Shown here in pieces: positions 24,630-37,765 of a stretch of DNA of 64,000 bases. Each line of letters starts with the position of its first letter. Within the stretch, counting starts at the first letter, position 1. The notes beneath the pieces are model-generated. The model was given only the letters and a program-made list of their open reading frames with translations. It was not told the DNA's origin and did not search any database. This stretch comes from Glossina fuscipes (lineage: Eukaryota > Arthropoda > Insecta > Diptera > Glossinidae), in assembly GCF_014805625.2 (NCBI RefSeq), contig NW_023998433.1:1-64000 (forward strand), in the 5' to 3' direction. Position numbers and translations under genes: made by a program.

Positions 24630-24977
24630 TGCCTCTGTTGCACGGTCTCCTTCCTCTAGCTGTTATGTAAACTCAATTGAATCCGTTCAAAAGCAATTCT
24701 GTTTGCTGTTTTCCCTTAGGAATTTGGATTGAGAGCTTTGTATGTTGCCAATGGTTTAGGAAATCACTTGCAACTTGGATCTGTACCGATTGTGGATGTG
24801 CCTCTATGCTAGCTGTGTACATGATTTTTTTTCTTTTCTTTACATCTCCTCATAGACTTTATACTAGCTTTTAATAATAATTATTTTAAGATTAATTTCT
24901 AAGAGTCAATTGAATTCAGCCGTTAATATGTTTTAGTCGAGTTTCATGTGTAACTAAATAAATAATTAAATTAATCA
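24630..24977 (+). mobile_element. Non-LTR retrotransposon 3' fragment, internally deleted
   Basis: Its first part (TGCCTCTGTTGCACGGTCTC ... CAATTGAATCCGTTCAAAAGC ... CCCTTAGGAATTTGGATTG) aligns with 14345-14450 of the remnant at 13735-15010. Its last part (AGAGTCAATTGAATTCAGCC, then TTTTAGTCGAGTTTCATGTGTAA and AAATAAA-rich sequence) aligns with the terminus of that copy. The 400 bases or so between these parts in the other copy are replaced by about 150 bases here. Both copies therefore belong to one family. No intact frame remains. Confidence 0.78.
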
Positions 24978-25260
24978 CAAGAATTTAATTTCCTCTTCAA
25001 TACCTTTATAACGCGCAGAAGCTAGCTTCAAAAACCCCATGAAGTATATAAATTTTTGGCCAGGTTCAAATTCGGAATGCATCAAAACATGTTTGTTTAT
25101 TCGTCTGTCCATCCATTTATTCTTTTTAATCTTCACTGCATTCTCAGTATTGGAATTTTTTTTTTTCAAATAAAAGTGTTCCATTTTCCAAGACAAACGG
25201 ATCATCCACAATTACTTCTCCGGCAAGTTTTTCGTAATTCGTAGAATTTGTCTCAAGTTA
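24960..25260 (-). repeat. Dispersed repeat family R-A, copy 3 (minus)
   Basis: The plus strand shows AAAAACCCCATGAAGTATATAAATTTTTGGCC and later TTCGTCTGTCCATCC, the reverse complement of the family's 'GGATGGACAGACGAA ... ATATACTTCATGGGG' order. It begins where the non-LTR fragment ends. Degenerate and without coding capacity. Confidence 0.55.
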
Positions 25261-26400
25261 CACCCCGTAATGTACACATATAAACGAAATGTAATCTGAT
25301 AAAGTAAGCACGGACAAATCCATACACTTATATACACCTATACACAACAGCAGATAAAAATTAAAAGTAATAACGACACAGATGCAAATGAAACATGAAA
25401 GAAAACTAAGTTGTTTGTCACACTGCCTTTGCAGGGAGTTTTAGAAAAGAGCGATAAAATGAATAGGTGTAAGAAGCAAAAGCATGTACACCGAGCACGA
25501 AATGCTAGCCGAAGAATAGTTGCACTTAATTCAATGAATAGGTTCTGTCGTGATTTTATGAAATATATAATACGCCATGTTGGTCACAGATTGCAATTAA
25601 TCGAACAGAAAATGTTATTAACGCACGTTAACTAATAAAAACTAACCAAATAATACTTAATACTTATTAGAGTAAATATTTAAGCATATAAATTAATTTG
25701 TAGCCGGCACATAATTGCATTTGACATTTGTTTCATACGAAATATTTTTGTTTAACATTCACGCATTTACTTACCTTAACTAATCGTGTCATCGACAAAA
25801 CTAGTGAAAATCGACGAAACGTGAATCGAGATGATTTTAAAATCATTTAAATTTTTTTTTTTCTTTTACGTATATATGCAGGCAAGGGGAGTAAGAAAAA
25901 GTTTTTTTTAGTTACATGAGTTCAGCATTTTTTGTTTCCCAAGTTAAGCAGAACTATTCAGCGCAGAAAAACATTTCAGAATAATTAAAGTTATTATTTT
26001 TGTTTTCATTATTATTCTTATCCGCTTAACTATATTACATGCGTATGAGTGCGTATGCACACTCGTTGCAATTTATTTGTTATTAATGACAAGTGTTAAG
26101 CTAACAATTGTGTACACATATATTGATTTAAAAACAGACGCATTTTTGCCTCACTAGCGTTTCGCATATTTTACTACATTTCGTTCCTTCATTCGAAGTA
26201 GTCTCAAGAAGGAAAGATTTAGTTACATGAGCATAAGTATTAGAGAATTAAATATATTTTCGTTAACTAATCATATGTAAAAGTATTTATTGTGTGCTAA
26301 TATTTTTCGTCTCAATATTGTATATATTTATGTACTTTATTTCGCACAAGCTCTCGCGATAACAAATTTGTGCACTTCCTCGTTCGAAGAGAAAGAAATG
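25261..26400. other. Stretch without a recognised gene
   Basis: AT-rich. An 80-base lysine- and arginine-coding open frame around 25440-25635 follows CCTTTGCAG, a possible acceptor, but the peptide is not recognised and no partner exon can be proposed. Confidence 0.35.
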
Positions 26401-26451
26401 ACTGACTGAGCTGACTGAAACTGACTGAACTGACTGAATCGACTGAGACTG
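26401..26451 (+). repeat. (CTGACTGAA)n minisatellite
   Basis: About five imperfect units of a 9-10-base CTGACTGA-based word. A (GA)n tract follows at 26515-26537. Confidence 0.8.
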
Positions 26452-26559
26452 TAGAAGCAACACTAGCAATGACAAAACACGGAAAACATGTTAAGTTGAT
26501 TAGCTAGAGATGAGTGGAGAGAGAGAGAGAGAGAGAGTATATCCATTCTGTCAAAATAT

Positions 26560-26650
26560 TTGCAACACTCAAAAGGAAGCTTCATAGCCCCATAAAGTAT
26601 ATATATTCTTGAACGAACATCATCAGCGTCAAATTCTATCTGGTTTCTAT
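26560..26650 (-). repeat. Dispersed repeat family R-A, copy 4 (fragment)
   Basis: The reverse complement reads CGTTCAAGAATATATATACTTTATGGGGC followed by GAAGCTTCCTTTTGAGTG, matching 3308-3357 of copy 1 closely. Only this core part is preserved. Confidence 0.65.
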
Positions 26651-27454
26651 GCATTACACAGCATTAAAAGAACTCAATAAATATTTTAATTAAATGTTGT
26701 ACTCTACTCTGGGTAATCTGTACGCTGTACTCTGAAGCACGGCTTTTTCCATATGTTTGGTGAATTTAGAAAAATTAGTTTGTAACAAAACAAAATTGGT
26801 CATCAAAAAACAAATAAATATGGACATTTTTCATTATATTACACGAATTTCTAATACATATATCATTCAAATGTATAGTATTATTATTAATTTATCTATT
26901 CGTTAAATTAAAAGTAATAAAATAAGGGCGAATTTGTAATAATTTTGGGAAAATAAGGCTAGCGAGGTATATATTATTTCAGCCTTAAAAGAGCCTTTCG
27001 GTTTTTGATTTAACAAGTGCTAAAGCATTATTAAATAAATTACCTGCTCATGGAGACCCTCTAGCTATTTTAAATAATTTTATAGCTGTAATAGATTTAG
27101 AGTGGGGGTTAGTTTATAGATCCTTTTTAACAATATATTCATAGTATGCCAATTAATTGTAAATCTTTAATTTGTAAAAAGTTATGAGCGATAATATCCC
27201 CAAAGAATGTAATCCTTTATTTCGTCCTCTCCATATCATTTCCAAATGTATGGAACGTAAGTCTTCTATTATATAAATAAAGTAAAATTACATTATTGTT
27301 ATTGTTAGGCGTAAAAGTTAAGATTGACTTATTATGGTTAACTTTCAAGTTTAAAAATTTACCTTACATTAGAGCTATTAAATATTAAGAAAATACAAAA
27401 TCATTAATTTATGTAAATAATTAAATTTCTTTTATTACTTTATTTATATAGTTT
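26651..27454. other. Very AT-rich stretch without a recognised gene
   Basis: No open frame of interest. The last part may belong to the retrotransposon whose 3' end is at 27455-27500, but I could not recognise coding motifs in it. Confidence 0.35.
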
Positions 27455-27512
27455 CCACAAATCTATTGGCTTAGTCCATCTCCATTCAACATACCAAAAA
27501 ACAAAAAAAAAA
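27455..27512 (+). mobile_element. 3' terminus of a non-LTR retrotransposon with A-rich tail
   Basis: CCACAAATCTATTGGCTTAG, then TCCATCT, a short variable part and ATACCAAAAAA, is shared base for base over most of its length with 43158-43209. In both places it is followed by an A-rich tract. At 43158 it lies about 270 bases downstream of a retrotransposon C-terminal frame in the same orientation, so I read both as 3' ends of one family. Here the coding part is missing, so this would be a strongly 5'-truncated insertion. Confidence 0.7.
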
Positions 27513-28744
27513 AATTTATATTCTTTTAATTTAAATTCTTCACTTCATATATTCAAAATATATACGTTTTGTTTTGTTATTTAGAATTTTTTCTTTTTTA
27601 CTTTGTCATGTGTTCTTATGGAACCCGTTTTTGACTTTTTGAGAGTAAAATTCGCTTTGCTGTGAGAGAAAAAAGCGAACTGAAAAAATGTGGGTGAAAG
27701 GTGATTCTCTTCTTCTCTTTTTCGAGTAGGACAAGAAAAATAAAACATTACAATAGCAACGCCAGCTCCGAATTACTTCTACGTCCTCCGAATGAGTACG
27801 AGCATAAGAGGTAGAGTAGTAGAGTAAGTCTTTGCCACTGCTAATAGCAGTGAGACGATTTTGCTCTATAATAACAAGAGCATCGCAGCGCACGCTAATG
27901 TCGACGTTGTGGTTAACTGTATCTGAGTCTCTGCTAACGTCGCCTGAGATTGCATTAAACTTACAACAGCATCCACTATCTCACTTGAGAAATAAATTTA
28001 TATACATATTCGTGTACAGTTCGGCAACTTTGTTGATTTCAATATTAACTTTGTCTTCCTGCAAATTTTTCAATATTTGCTGATTTAAACACATACGTTG
28101 CGCGTATATGAAATGTTTTCATGTTCATTTTTCGCCTGAAACATTTCATACTATGTACCAAGATATTGCTACAGCATGAAATTCTTTTTGAGAAACTTAT
28201 TCAATTTGTCCATGCAATGCATATGGTAATGTTTTCGATGATACTTCTATAATCGGCCACGTTTCTAGATCGCCGCATGCTTCACTTGCTGTATGTTATT
28301 ATTGATGCTGCGATTTTTCTTCAAAGTCCAATTTTCTGTTGCCATAATTATTGCTGCTAAGACAGATTTCAGTCGCAGTCATACTATGAGTTTGATTTTT
28401 TTTTTTTTTGTTTTGTTTTGTTCGCTCATTCCTCACGATTTTCTTTGAGTCCAATGAAACACGTGTTATAGTAGTTGACAACGTGCATCATAACTCAAAA
28501 TTGATGGTGGGCTTGTTTTTCTTTTTTCTTTTCTTTGAAATAGAGTTTGGTAAACTCTCGTTTCAAGTTTCAAGTTTCCTTTACAGATATAATCAACTTC
28601 TTATATATTATTATGTTCCTCGCGAACTTTTCGTTTCCAAAATAAATTTTCAATTTTATATTTTTATATCTTGCGTTTGGATATTTAGCGCTAGTAACGT
28701 TAGTAAATCTTAAGCGTTTAAATTGCCAATTGCTGTTTTTCAAC
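27513..28744. other. Stretch without a recognised gene
   Basis: Short overlapping open frames on both strands (for example around 27606-28083) match no family. T-rich runs occur at 28397 and 28517. Confidence 0.35.
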
Positions 28745-28748
28745 ATAT

Positions 28749-29193
28749 TGTTACGAAATTCGCTTTTCTCGGATACGGTTCGTATGACTAGATCGTGGAT
28801 ATTCTTTTTAAGAGAAATAGACTTGCACGTTTTCACTTCAAGATTCTTTATTTATAATCAATTTCTTTAAGTTAGGATTATTTACATTTTACTTTGGAGA
28901 TACTCTCGACTTCTCAACTCTGGTATTCTTTTTCGACTCGAAGAAGTTCTTGTCCGACTGACTCTGCTTTCCGCAAATAGTCTATTTATATACATTTTTA
29001 CAAACATATTACTATTACCTAAGTTCATGGCCTTATTTTTAATCCGTTAATCTGCTTTTGCGCTAATCGTTTTCCTCGGCCGGCAGCTGCCCGACGCGCC
29101 GCGAATGTGCACTTGAATTTTCCCTCTCTAGGGAAATTATTATTCGGGAAAATCAATTAATTGAAATAAACTGGATTTGGGATTTCCATTACA
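28749..29193 (-). mobile_element. Solo LTR, copy D, longest and most complete
   Basis: Read on the minus strand from 29193 it starts TGTAATGGAAATCCCAAATCC and ends GCGAATTTCGTAACA at 28749, 445 bp long. The outside bases are ATAT (28745-28748) and ATGT (29194-29197), a once-mutated duplication. It has the fullest promoter structure in the family: TATATAAATAGA at about 28982-28993, then AGTCAGTC about 25-30 bp downstream (28955-28964) as a plausible initiator, and further on AATAAAGAATCTTGAAGTG with a polyadenylation signal, then the GATACGAACCGTATC palindrome-like word. The GC-rich block GCGCGTCGGGCAGCTGCCGG lies near the start. No internal domain remains. Confidence 0.88.
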
Positions 29194-29197
29194 ATGT

Positions 29198-29985
29198 GTT
29201 GCACGCTTCATTGGTTTGCATAAGTTAGTACATTAAGGTTTATTATTGACCTTGAATTGTCTGATACAGTAACGTCGCGATTACCGAAACATTTGCAACA
29301 TCAGTGTCATCCTGACCATTGTTGCCATTTTTCTCATTATAATTGCTGTTGTGATTCGTTTTTGTTTTTGCTCATTGCACTTATTAATCTTTTTCTTCTG
29401 TTTTTGTCTTTTTTTTTTTTTTGATGGCGTTTTTGTTGTTATCATCACTTTGTTGTCCTGATTTCACCGCTTCTGCTGTTTTGATTTTATTTATCAACTA
29501 ATTTCCTTTCACTTTTGCACTTTAATCCTAAATTATTTTCAGTTTAATTCGATTATTTTCATACCGACCATATGAAATTACATTCTTTTGAAAAACAAAA
29601 GTGAGGAGAATAGGTAGATTATGATAGAAAATTTCAATCGACACCATTTTCTTTCTTAAATCAGTTTTTCAAAAAATAGGTCGGCCACTGTGATTCAATG
29701 ATCTGAAACCGTATGAAACAAGTGCTTAAGGAAAATTTCACATATAAGGACAAGAAGAATAGCCTGTTTGTAAGACAGTGCAATTAAAATTTTTGATTTC
29801 CTTTTGCCCGAAATTGGTTCACATATCCATGAGACTGAAAATAATCTGTAAAGGTCAAATATAGGGGCCAAACACTACTGAAAGTAAGAATTGCCAAAAC
29901 AAAAATGAGTAAGTAAATGAAGAACAAAACAGAGTGCTTTAGTTATTACTTGAAAATAAGAATGCCTTGAATAAATCATGCTCGA
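29198..29985. other. Stretch without a recognised gene
   Basis: AT-rich with a poly-T run at 29410-29421. Nothing recognised. Confidence 0.35.
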
Positions 29986-29989
29986 ATGT

Positions 29990-30190
29990 TGTCGGTTAAT
30001 TGCAATTTGTTGAATGTTCTGGTCGAAAAAAGCCGAGCGCGAATTGTTTTTAAGAGCGTGAACCCTTAGTCCAAAACACGTCAGTCTACCAAATTTCATT
30101 AAAATATATCAAAAATTACTTCCTGTAGGTTGAACAAAAGAAAATAAAACGACCAGACGGACAGACAAGCTTACAATAGTACTGAATTGG
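29990..30190 (+). repeat. Possible R-A repeat, upstream half only
   Basis: CAGTCTACCAAATTTCATTAAAATATATC is followed by GACCAGACGGACAGACAAGC at about 30150. This is the order in which an ACCAAATTT segment and a CAGACAGACA run appear in copy 1 at 3165-3410, but the ATATATACTTTATAGGG core is absent. The assignment rests on composition and order, so it is tentative. Confidence 0.4.
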
Positions 30191-33100
30191 TAAACTAGCA
30201 GCAGCTTGGTACCTCTTTGTCCTAAAAGTCCACAAATCAAATTAAGTGCAGATCGTGGGAAGCACTTCTTTCACTTAATATGGCATAATTAAATTCTGTA
30301 ATAAATTTAACTAACGCCACAACTCAAAGGAAAATATGAAAAGCAATTTCTGATATAAAAACGTGTATAAATGTAAGACATAAGTCACTATGTTCGTAAT
30401 ATCGCATCTTCAAGAGTGATGCTCTTAGGACAATGCTTCTCTAATACTTCTACGTCTTTCTTCAGTTTCGACGATCATCTCTTCATTGAAGTCAATCTTT
30501 TTCTGGCAAGCATTTTTTTTTGTTGAGATTCGATATCGATTCGATTGATATCGCATGAAGAAATGCTTTTGATTTCGCGTGATGCCGGCCTAGAACAGAG
30601 CTTTTAGTGGACTAATGTTTATACAAAACGATTTTATGAACTTTTTTAATAAGCTTTCCGGAACAATTGCCAATTCGGGTGACCAGAGCGTTCACAAATT
30701 GATTTGTTCGACAAGCTAGAGTCACCATAACATCTTTCAGACTAATGCTGATTGTGAACGCACATCTGTGTATGAGAAAGTGCAGTTTAACCAACAAACA
30801 AAATTTAGTTTTTCTATTGTTTTGAAAATTACAAGCCTTAGCTTCATTAAAGTACTGGAACTGGAAATGTACATTAAAAACCGGGTGTGTCATGACACTC
30901 TTTTTGACACATTTCATTTGAGAGTGCTATCTAATAATTATATAAATGCATCAATAGTGGCGAAATCTACATGCCATGCTATGAAGTTATTGATCGTTGG
31001 GGCGAGACAATACATGTATCAAAATTGATTTCAGATTTTTGAGTCTGAAATTACTAGTCAGCAAACTCTATTGCTCGAACATTTATGAATACTGAAAACA
31101 AATTCTGAAAGCATAAGAATGACAACCGTTTGGTAGCTATTGATCGATTAAAAATTTAAAAATACTTCTGTATGTAATCGTAAAACGCTCGGCATCCGTT
31201 CAGTTGCTTAACCATAAAGTTGTGTATGCGTTCGTTTCATTTCCTAATCATTTTTTTGCTCTTTTTCTCTCTTCAAGAAAGTGCTCGAAGCAAAACTTAG
31301 ATAAGTGAATAAATAACTTTCGAGTAAGAAAAGTTTCTTTTAAAATTATTTCTTTCCGTTCAATGTCATAATTATGACATTAAAAAATAAAATAAATTGC
31401 GTATATGTGATTGCACTTGCATCCAAAACCTAGTCTCTTAGTCATATAATTTTAAGGGAAATATTGTACCTGTTGATGTGCTAACATTGCTGTGGTGAGA
31501 GAATGGTTTGAATGCTTTTGTGGTTCTGGTTGACGTTAAGTTTCCGTGCCAGACTTGTTTGTGAACAAAATCTATTGTTGTTATTCTTGCCGCTGTTGTT
31601 AGTTAGTTAGCTACGGCACAATTGGCGTTTTCAACGTATGCATATAATGTAGAAAACATCATCATCATCAATATCATCATTATCTTTCTGATTACATTAT
31701 AGCAATTCAAGAGTTGCGGCTGGTTTCTGACTAAACGGAAATGGATGTAATAGAGACTGACTGAATTCTGGTATTGGCTGCAAAATGTATGTACATGGGT
31801 GCATAAAATGATGGCGATTGTCTTAATAGTTAAGGCATTTTCCTCATCATGTTGTTGTTCAGTAGAAATCGTTTGCGATTCTCGAGAGGCAGCGGCCGAA
31901 GCAGTGACAATTTTATTTCAAGCTATATCTCTAATAATTGTATCGGGACTGCTTTTGTTTGCGATTTCCCTCAGTAAGGAAGCAAAAGATTTTTGTTATC
32001 CGACTATTGTCAGGCAATTTTTTTTGTTATAGTTCTTGTTATCGTTGTCCTTAGTGTAGATAATAGAGTTTTGTTACAGCCAACAATGAAGAGGAAAGTA
32101 ATGAAGAAGATATTTCATTTCTACAACGTCTACTGAAATCATTAATCGTCAATCCATTTGTAACTTTTAAAAATTCTCATAAGATATTTTATATTTATGG
32201 TTCGCGTCGATTTAGCCACGACAATCTGCCCGGGAACCTTTCTATTCTTAAAATGATACAATTGTTTACAAATACAATTATTTGGACTGATTTGATCGGA
32301 AACGATTTTAAAGAAAACTAAAAATTTCAAATCGTTTCATCATAGCACGCGGGTTTCCTTTTTCCTAAAAACCAAGCAACCCGAACAACCACATGTACCT
32401 AATTTGTGGACGAAGAATTCAACGATCCCTTTATGTTTACTTTACATGAGTGGCATCCAAGCTCGTCCCGAAATCCATATCGCTAATTTGAGTTGTCTAC
32501 TTTTATCGCCACTTCCTTGCCCAGCCTGTTAATATTTAGTTGTTTTTGTATTGTGGCTGTTGTTATTATTCTGCTTTCTGAATTGTCTCTGGCTGATTCG
32601 CTTCGTGAGCTTTACGTTTCCGTTTCTCGTCGGTATTTTCTCCCACATTATTTTCATTCTACTATTATCTTAGGATCAGCTCTTTTCACCTAAAGAAATT
32701 ATTTAAATGTTAAAGGCTTTCGAGTAATGAGTAAATTGTTAATTGTTTCTTGAATTACAAATTTAACAGCAATTGCCTGGAAATCGTCTATTGAATAAAA
32801 GTTTCCCTTATGGCCACTATGTGAACCTGTTGTTGTTACGTTGCTTTTTGCTTTTCCTTTACCCTTTCGTATATATCTTCGAAGTGCAAATTTTTTAATA
32901 CTAAAAACTCTGAAGAAAAGTCCTTGGAACTTTTGCTGTATTACCTCTCGTGCAGGCAGGGATCCTTTATGGGAAAGCCAAGGAATATATTCGAAGAAGC
33001 TTTTCTGCTTAAACAAGATTTTTTGATCAATAGCTACATTAATATAGAAGTCGCCTTCGCGGATATTCGCGGATAGAAATATGTAGGAAGAATCCGGCAG

Positions 33101-35252
33101 TCGGAGATTGTGTGGAAAGTTCAACTATGGGTGTAGCTATATGCTCTTTAAAGTAATACCTGAGCGTTTACAGAACAACTTGTAGTATTAAGGCTGCCAG
33201 TAGCCTATTATGCCGTGCCAGCTGGGAAAAGCGTTTCCGCAAGTCCTAGCTGCGCTTTTGGCTACTTCAAAGCCATGGGGTCTTCATTTTTTGAAGTTTC
33301 GTAAAGGCCTTGCCTTTATGGGAATCGAAAATCGTTACTCGAACTAAATATTAGTTCCTTTTTCAAAGAACTATCGCCCCATCTCCAATTTATTGATACA
33401 GGAAATTCTAAATAGCACAGCGTCCAATATCGTTGTCGATCAAACGCTTCTCGTGACAATTATATCAAGATTTTAATTAACTCCGATCGTCGTTCGATAA
33501 TCACAGATATCAAACATATCTAAGGCAATCAATTGTTTCAAGCCATTTACAGAAATTTCAAATATTAAACTTGTTCAATGTGCTGGGTGTAAGTTTGTGA
33601 CAGGCTCGTGTAGATGGTTATTGGCGATAAAAAAAACGCTAATCCACAATGATAAGAGCACTGGGAGATTGCAATGGCCAGATTACACTCGCAAAAGACT
33701 ATGTTTTCTATAGTATGGGTTCAGAGCGGACAGCTTGCTATGAACAGCTAACCACCACCCAAGGAAACCACACACATTTCGCAATCGACCAAATTAAAGC
33801 AGTTAGTGCGGTTGCAATTTACGAACAGAAATGACAATGGATTCGATTAGGACAACACACATTTCTCCAACGCCTTTGCTACAAGTTATTGCGGCTTGTG
33901 TGAGATACCTTGCATACAGTTCAAATGAAACAATTTCATATATCAATTTGAACAATAAAATCGTCAGTCCTGAAAAACAAATCCTTAGAAATGATATGCT
34001 TACCTCACTTTTGATATAGTACAATAAATTGCATGACACAAAAATAGTCATGCATCCCATCCTTATGACGGAATATTGGCGGGAGTAGCGTCGTATCTGC
34101 GCTCTTGGCATTTGCTATAGAAGGAATGTGAACAACGCTAGACTACTTATTAAGTATATTCGAACTCATGGGAATGCACTTTTTTACAACTTTTGTTATG
34201 TAAAAATTATGTTGCAAGTCAGCGAATATAATGAATGCTACATAAATGACTGCCGGTTTAAATGCATAAAATTTTAACAAATTTTTGTTCTCTATTTAAA
34301 AACGTTTTTTATTTTTCTTAATTTAATAAAAGTTTAAAGTTGTAAATTAGAAAAAATTCCTAAATGAAATAAAGAGAAATGTAAAATATATATATATATA
34401 TATATATATACATTTTCTTATATCATTTCGTAAAATAATACTGTGGCCTTGTTAAGGGCGTAATTAACTAAAAGTTTGGACTGAAACTGCATAAGAAACA
34501 AAATACAATAAATGGTCATCGCAAGCAGCACTAGTGCGGTCACTATAACCCAAACTTCCAGCTAAGCGAGTACCAATGCCAAATATGTAACAATGCCTTA
34601 GTGAATTAGCGTACGGTGCCTATAATCGCTCACCGCCTATATATTGAAAGGGTATGAATGAAATCAAGTGTGGATGAACGAAATGAATTCAACACCCAGT
34701 AAAATCTTCCTTAATATGTATATAAACACAACTCACTTTTTCACTGGATTTTGAAATAACACTGTTCACCAATAAGAACAAATACACTTTTTTATACGAA
34801 TTTTTTCTTGTTTTTTTTTTATATCCGAATTTTCTAATCACTTTTTTTCTTTATCTCATTATACTTTAACAATTTCAAGCCCGTAATAAAGGTAACACTT
34901 ATTATCAAGTGGCGATGAATAGTCGTGAAGTTGATTGTTATTCGCAATTTCAATTTAAGTTTTTATATATTGCATATATGGACTGCATTTTCACTGCATG
35001 CTAATCATGATTTTTTTTTTTTTTTTTTGTAATAAAAATGAATTGGTTTTGTTTTATAAATCCGTAATATGGACATCGATCGATATTACTTTTTTTGCAC
35101 CGTTTTTATTGGGAAAATATACAGAATTTTCTCATTTTACGTAATTTCCTAAAGATCTAGATCATGTCCCTAAATTTACCACATGACGCATGTATTCTTT
35201 TACGCGAATTTTTTGCACGGTTTAAATAACTAACTTGTAAAAAAGTCATGGG

Positions 35253-35284
<32 letters not shown>

Positions 35285-37760
35285 AATGTGTGTATATATA
35301 AATATACATATATATAAATATATTGATATATATGTATAAGTATTATTAAAATTAATTTTTTAACAGTGTTAAAATAAATATATAAATATATGTATATGTA
35401 CTCGACCAGTGCTCATATTTAAGTTTTGTATAGGAAATAGCTTTTTATTTATAATCAATAAATATTTGAAGTTTACATAATGTTATGTTAACTTTAAACT
35501 TATTTAGTCCAGACTTGCAATTAAACACTTTCATATAAATAAGTTGCTTGTAGGCAATATTCCCTATTCTCCCATATCTTTTTATAATCTCTACCTTATT
35601 AAATGAAGCTTTAGATTGCGATAACAATTGGATTGGATTCGTTTATACTTAGCAAAACTTGCATCAAATTTTTTTATATATTTAAACAGCCTTCTTGTCA
35701 TCCAGTGCGTACATTATTTCACAGGAAGTAAGTATATCTGAATATAAAATTTAATATTTTAAACAATTTTATTTATTTAATACAAAAAAAAACTTTTCTA
35801 TTAAAAGAATTCTTTCTAAATTATCAAGCAAGACAATCGATTAAGTACCCTACACCATTATTTGCACCATATAATACAAAAGCTTACTTTTCACAAGAAT
35901 CCTTGATAGAGTTTGTCTTTTTTTTTAAAAGAATCTATTATTCTTCGCGTATTGGCCTCATTCAGACGAAAATTAGGATTTTTGATTAACTTTCATTAAA
36001 AAATACAAAAAAAAAAGAATTGTACCTCTTTGCGGTATAAGCTTTCAATTTTTCCTAAGAACAAATGAGGCAAGTCTACCAATCATAAATGGAATGGGAC
36101 CGATCGGTTTCCAATTGTAAGTAAATTTTTATGTTGGATCAAGATTTTGGACTAACTTTCACCATAAAATACGAAAAAATTAGACTTCTCTCTTTACGGT
36201 ATAAACGTTTATTTTTTTTTAAGAACTTTTTTTATATAAACGAATTCGAAAAAATAGAAAACACTCGTATAGTATGTGATAATAGTATTTTTCACGAATT
36301 TTTATCAGATAATATTAAGAAAGGAAAATTTTTCATAGACTGACTTGTTCAAAATCGGAGAAATGGCGATAAAAATGTTACAATCCAAACCATTTCCCAT
36401 GGAACTTGTCCTTGCATCAAAATAACGGCAAGCCAATGTAGACTGCTGGAGATTATAATTAAAAAATAGTTTTCCATTAACCATGTAGGTATCGTAGACT
36501 CATCGTCGGCACCATTTTCGCGACTAGTAAATTATCCATATTTAAAACTCACTGAAAGCTAAAGAGCCTGAATCGTGTACACAGACAGTCTTTAAAGGAC
36601 TCCCTGCCGCATAGATGGCATAGATGCCTGTTGTAGATTGTCGGTAATAATCAAACTAGTGAATTTATTTTCTACGGTGGTAATGATTTTTCAGCCAAAT
36701 TTTCATCAAGGGCATCATTATTCTTTTGTAAATGCTTTTGAAAGCCAAAAAACATTGAATAAACTCAAAAGGAAGCAGAAAAGCAACAAAAGGCAAGAAA
36801 ACGTTAATAACATGTAGCAAAATGTAACTCATACGCCTCTCTTTCACAAATGATTTAAAACAAAAAAAACAACGAAATAAACTATGTTTCTATGTTTCAG
36901 GAACTCAGATAAGGACACACATAGCATTCATTATAGACGACATTGCGTTAAGTTTTAAAGATTGTCAGATAAGCTTTACAAATCAGAAACTAACACGATA
37001 TAAAACATATAAGCATGCATATAAGCATGCTTGTTACCTATCTAACTAGACGCAAACGGTAAAAGGGGAAACGCAAAACGCCGGTAAAGCTGCAAAGATG
37101 CCATCGGGCAAAGCATTGACCTAAAGTGAGTGAAAAAATTGTTATGCGTGTTATAACAACACACAGCTGCATATGTATCATAACTCTTATCAACGAATTA
37201 AATAGAGCAAATGAATGGGCAAAGCGATAAAAAGAGAAATGTTGCATATACTCTTGCCATTGATATTTAAAATTAATCAACATACTTTTTCTTACCTTCT
37301 TTTAACTTGTACTTCGTTATTACTTTCACACTATAAATCCCTTAAACGAAATTATAATTAGAAAACAGCAAGTTCACGTTTTATAGAAAGTCTACAAATA
37401 AAGTTGTAGGATTTTTTTCATGTTTTTCCGGATTTTTTTGCAAATTTTCTGAAAATTTACTCTGTTAGTTTGTTTGTGGGCATATAAGAAGCACTATTTT
37501 TAAACACAAAATGCAATCAGTTACTCAGAACAAATGTGCAAAATATTAGTATGCAACTTGACTTTTTACAGTAGTCATAGTTTTTCAATCGAATGAACAT
37601 TGGGACAATCATGGCCGAATCAATTTTGAATCTCTAATCGACAAAGGATATATTTTCTTTTAATAATATCGATCTACAATGCGCGCATAATATGTATACC
37701 ATATTCACGGAAAACCTAATATCGTGCCGGTACCGAAATACAGATTTCTTTAAATCCCAT
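30191..37760. other. 7.5 kb of AT-rich DNA without a recognised gene
   Basis: I read both strands and found only short open frames without family resemblance. (AT)n microsatellites lie at 34385-34411 and about 35258-35284, the second inside a broader TATA-rich patch to 35400. At 35846-35860 the words TACCCTACACCATTA resemble the left end of the R-B repeat, but no R-B body follows. The stretch could be intergenic or a large intron. Confidence 0.4.
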
Positions 37761-37765
37761 GTTAC

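Noticed and set aside
25411..25635. Basic 74-codon frame following CCTTTGCAG
   Set aside because: Same reasons: a single acceptor-like site and an unrecognised peptide.
26401..26537. Possible CRISPR-like or regulatory array
   Set aside because: Short imperfect 9-10-base units without spacers in a eukaryotic sequence, so a simple minisatellite and (GA)n tract.
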